Positions 5,664 through 7,035 of a stretch of DNA of 7,035 nucleotides are shown one piece after another. The notes beneath the pieces were generated by a model, which was not told where the DNA came from, ran no database searches, and saw only the letters and a list, made by a program, of their open reading frames with translations. This DNA comes from an uncultured Marinosulfonomonas sp. (lineage in GTDB: Bacteria; Pseudomonadota; Alphaproteobacteria; Rhodobacterales; Rhodobacteraceae): the NCBI GenBank assembly GCA_947311455.1, contig CAMZKY010000271.1:1-7035 (forward strand), in the 5' to 3' direction. Each line of letters opens with the position of its first letter. Position 1 is the stretch's first letter. A program made the translations under genes and the position numbers.

Positions 5664-7035
5664 ATGCTTGACCCTCATAGCTTCGCCTCCGGCAAATGGA
5701 TTGCCCCGGGCAAAGACGCCACGATTTTACACAGCCCCGTGACAGGCGCGCCCATAGCCCGCGTTGGCGCGGCTGATCTGGATTTCGGCGCAATGATCGC
5801 CTTTGCTAAATCCAAAGGCGGCGCGGCCCTGCGCGAAATGACCTTTCACCAACGCGCCAAAATGATCAAAGCCTTGGCCATCGCCATCGACAGCCGCAAA
5901 GAAGAGCTTTACGCCCTGAACGCCCTGACGGGGGCCACCCGCAAAGACGGCTGGATCGACATTGACGGCGGCATCGGCACGATGTTTGTGTTTGCCTCCA
6001 AAGGGCGGCGGGAAATGCCCGACGGGCATGTCTATCTGGATGGCGATCTTGAACACCTTTCGCGAAACGGCACCTTTTTGGGCCAGCATATCGCCCTGCC
6101 GCTGCACGGGGTTGCGGTGCATATCAACGCGTTCAATTTTCCGGTGTGGGGGATGCTGGAAAAACTGGCCCCTGCGCTGTTGGCCGGAATGCCCTGTATT
6201 GTCAAACCCGCCACCCAAACCAGCTTTATGACCGAACTTTGCGTGCGGATCATGCAGGACAGCGGGGTATTACCCGAAGGCGCGGTGCAACTGATTGCCG
6301 GACGCACCGGCGATTTGCTCTCCCGCCTTGGCCCGCAGGATGTGGTCAGCTTTACCGGATCGGCCCGCACCGCGCTGGCCCTGCGCTCCATGCCCAATAT
6401 TATTGAGAACGGCACACGGTTCATCGCCGAGCAAGACAGTTTAAACGCCTCGATCCTTGGACAGGACGTGACACCGGATGCGCCGGAATTTGATCTATTT
6501 ATCAAAGAAGCCGCCACCGAAATGACAACCAAAGCCGGACAAAAATGCACCGCGATCCGCCGAATGATTGTGCCCGCCCCCCTGATTGATCCGGTGATTG
6601 AGGCCCTCTCGGCGCGGCTGGCCAAAACCACGATCGGCAATCCTGAAACCGACGGCGTGCGCATGGGGGCGCTGGTATCGGCGGCGCAAAAACGTGATGT
6701 GCTGGACATGACCGCCAAAATCGGCACCGAGGCCACGCGGGTGATTGGCAACCCGGATGCGTTTGACCTTACCGATGCCGACCCGGATCAGGCATTTTTG
6801 CCGCCGGTGCTGTTTCAATGCGATGATCCCGACAGTGCCAAAATCGTTCACAAAACCGAAGCCTTTGGCCCTGTGTCCACGATCATGCCCTACCGCGACA
6901 CGGCCCACGCCGCCCAAATCGCCAATCTCGGGGGCGGCAGCCTTGTGGCCTCGGTGATCACCAATGATCCGCATATTGCCCGCGAGATCACCATGGCCAG
7001 CGCCCATTGGCACGGTCGGCTGTATTTCAACAACC
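5664..7035 (+). CDS. paaZ: Bifunctional oxepin-CoA hydrolase / aldehyde dehydrogenase PaaZ, N-terminal part (cut by window edge)
   Basis: PaaZ opens the oxepin-CoA ring through its C-terminal MaoC-like hydratase domain and oxidises the resulting aldehyde with its N-terminal aldehyde dehydrogenase domain, yielding 3-oxo-5,6-dehydrosuberyl-CoA. I translated 457 codons by hand without a stop. The E. coli protein is about 681 residues, so roughly 220 residues, including the hydratase domain, lie beyond the right edge. Seen here are VHINAFNFPVWGM (152-164), the cofactor-site K181 in VKPAT, SFTGSA (229-234), the general-base glutamate E256 in AEQDSLN, and the nucleophile C295 in KAGQKCTAIRR. E256 and C295 fall at the same residue numbers as in E. 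coli PaaZ. GGAG six bases upstream supports the ATG. The gene is transcribed divergently from paaI. Large open frames on the opposite strand (for example 6032-6751) are shadows of its codon bias. Confidence 0.96.
   Translation, partial: MLDPHSFASGKWIAPGKDATILHSPVTGAPIARVGAADLDFGAMIAFAKSKGGAALREMTFHQRAKMIKALAIAIDSRKEELYALNALTGATRKDGWIDIDGGIGTMFVFASKGRREMPDGHVYLDGDLEHLSRNGTFLGQHIALPLHGVAVHINAFNFPVWGMLEKLAPALLAGMPCIVKPATQTSFMTELCVRIMQDSGVLPEGAVQLIAGRTGDLLSRLGPQDVVSFTGSARTALALRSMPNIIENGTRFIAEQDSLNASILGQDVTPDAPEFDLFIKEAATEMTTKAGQKCTAIRRMIVPAPLIDPVIEALSARLAKTTIGNPETDGVRMGALVSAAQKRDVLDMTAKIGTEATRVIGNPDAFDLTDADPDQAFLPPVLFQCDDPDSAKIVHKTEAFGPVSTIMPYRDTAHAAQIANLGGGSLVASVITNDPHIAREITMASAHWHGRLYFNN

Noticed and set aside
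6032..7013. Minus-strand frames 6032-6751 and 6495-7013 opposite paaZ
   Set aside because: They are low-complexity antisense shadows. The plus strand has an uninterrupted PaaZ frame with catalytic E256 and C295.
1..7035. A new defence, retron, CRISPR or mobile system
   Set aside because: I looked for direct repeats, structured noncoding stretches and unusual gene neighbours. Apart from the I78 pair, the genes are standard formaldehyde and phenylacetate metabolism, and no intergenic gap exceeds about 130 bases.

Overview
The window reads as chromosomal DNA of an alphaproteobacterium, most likely a marine-type member of the Rhodobacterales. This is an inference from protein style, moderate GC (one row inside paaZ hand-counts to 57%), glutathione-dependent formaldehyde oxidation genes, and a compact phenylacetate (paa) gene cluster. 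All the ordinary genes are recognisable families. I saw no RNA gene, CRISPR array, insertion sequence or phage gene.

Layout from left to right. (1) Positions 1-1346, minus strand: frmA (S-(hydroxymethyl)glutathione dehydrogenase) followed by the start of fghA (S-formylglutathione hydrolase), which runs off the left edge. Stop and start overlap as TGATG. Together they convert the formaldehyde-glutathione adduct to formate. (2) Positions 1347-1472: a short divergent control region. (3) Positions 1473-2041, plus strand: two small tandem genes whose C-terminal halves both match the I78 peptidase-inhibitor pattern. The second is a predicted lipoprotein and starts inside the stop codon of the first (TAATG). 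(4) Positions 2038-5559, minus strand: a tight four-gene operon in the order paaI, pcaF, paaK and a TetR-family regulator. The spacings are a 4-base overlap, 13 bases and 3 bases. The regulator's stop overlaps the stop of the second I78 gene. (5) Positions 5560-5663: a 104-base divergent control region with an inverted repeat, GACC-ATAC-GGTC, sitting on the -35 box proposed for the paaI operon. (6) Positions 5664-7035, plus strand: paaZ, cut by the right edge within the aldehyde dehydrogenase domain.

How the paa genes work together: PaaK activates phenylacetate to phenylacetyl-CoA. Genes not in this window (paaABCDE, paaG, expected beyond paaZ or elsewhere) epoxidise and isomerise the ring. 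PaaZ opens the oxepin ring and oxidises the resulting aldehyde. The thiolase PcaF performs the thiolytic steps that yield acetyl-CoA and succinyl-CoA. PaaI hydrolyses dead-end CoA thioesters and recovers CoA. The TetR protein is the obvious candidate to bind the repeat in the divergent region and control both transcription units.

The least ordinary part is the I78 pair. It is a translationally coupled duplication of likely envelope protease inhibitors, in which the first copy has a poor export signal and the second carries an extra CxxC motif. I did not find a clearly new multi-gene system.
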